Assembly (NCBI RefSeq): GCF_001618955.1
Contig: NZ_LVYV01000023.1
Span: 186,001 to 250,000 of the forward strand
Reading direction: 5' to 3'
DNA from: Tardiphaga robiniae
GTDB taxonomy: Bacteria > Pseudomonadota > Alphaproteobacteria > Rhizobiales > Xanthobacteraceae
Length of the DNA stretch: 64,000 nt
A program made the translations under genes and the position numbers. The first letter of the stretch is position 1. Each line of letters begins with the position of its first letter. Positions 63,891 to 64,000 of this stretch are shown piece after piece. A model generated the notes under the pieces. That model saw only the letters and a program-made list of their open reading frames with translations, was not told the DNA's origin and ran no database searches.

Positions 63891-64000
63891 ATGCCATCCG
63901 TCGATCTGAATTCCGATCTCGGCGAAGGTTTTGGCACTTATCGCTGTGGCGACGACGAGGCCATGCTTTCGATCGTCACGTCAGCCAATGTGGCATGCGG
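63891..64000 (+). CDS. pxpA: LamB/YcsF family protein, 5-oxoprolinase subunit A-like (partial)
   Basis: The first 36 codons read [20 protein letters not shown] followed by [17 protein letters not shown], the signature start of the LamB/YcsF (PxpA) family. With PxpB and PxpC it opens 5-oxoproline with ATP. AGGGAGGTACCA precedes ATG 63891. The gene is cut by the window end; the presence of pxpBC downstream cannot be checked. Confidence 0.88.
   Translation, partial: MPSVDLNSDLGEGFGTYRCGDDEAMLSIVTSANVAC

Noticed and set aside
1-64000. CRISPR arrays, insertion sequences, prophage or integrase genes
   Set aside because: No regular repeat-spacer pattern, transposase, integrase or phage protein was seen.

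Overview
The window is a dense, high-GC bacterial chromosome segment with no mobile elements recognised. The gene content (box benzoyl-CoA pathway, complete paaABCDE, LivFGHMK-type aromatic or amino acid transporters, the murA-DUF2948-hisD-UPF0262-phosphatase-maf-yacG-tRNA-Phe block and a GTCATTCCGGG-type palindromic repeat) points to an alphaproteobacterium of the Bradyrhizobium/Rhodopseudomonas/Afipia group. This is inferred from recognised families and synteny, not from a database search.

Region 1 (1-11765) is an aerobic benzoate module. It holds the end of a Liv-type ABC transporter, the regulator boxR with a small co-transcribed gene, and a divergent operon with benzoate-CoA ligase, an alpha/beta hydrolase, a DUF309 protein, boxC, boxB and boxA. 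A feruloyl-CoA-synthase-like ligase closes it. Benzoate would be activated to benzoyl-CoA, epoxidised by BoxAB and ring-opened by BoxC. The semialdehyde dehydrogenase (BoxD) is not in the window.

Region 2 (12385-25143) is a tightly packed twelve-gene run: Asp/Glu racemase, VOC protein, M14-like DUF2817 hydrolase, quinone-oxidoreductase-like MDR enzyme, hotdog thioesterase, a five-gene oligopeptide-type ABC importer, an acyl-CoA ligase and an SDR. An Lrp/AsnC regulator follows. I do not recognise it as a described pathway; it looks like uptake and CoA-dependent breakdown of a peptide-like or N-acyl amino acid compound.

Region 3 (25144-37023) is mostly housekeeping. It has tRNA-Thr with a possible structured RNA behind it, a cyclic-nucleotide-domain/thioredoxin-reductase-like fusion without the redox CxxC next to a UBP zinc-finger protein, a TetR/SDR divergent pair with a clean palindrome, and the murA to tRNA-Phe block. 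The infA gene normally found in this block is missing; a palindromic repeat lies in the gap.

Region 4 (37266-54206) is the phenylacetate pathway: paaX, paaABCDE on the plus strand, and paaG-paaI-paaK-paaR-paaZ on the minus strand. The minus operon continues into an EthD protein, a cytochrome P450 and a second hotdog thioesterase. A divergent livKHMGF operon probably imports the substrate. Both PaaX and a PaaR-like TetR regulator are present; paaF, paaH and paaJ are absent from the window.

Region 5 (54431-64000) starts with a C-terminal remnant of a citrate-lyase-beta-like gene and a GntR/FCD regulator. The divergent operon encodes a polar amino acid ABC importer, an M20 deacylase, an enolase-superfamily enzyme, an M24 protein that has lost most metal ligands (creatinase/ectoine-hydrolase-like), a DHDPS-family lyase, a Liv-type binding protein and, at the window edge, a LamB/YcsF (PxpA-like) gene. 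Together they suggest breakdown of an unidentified cyclic or N-substituted amino acid.
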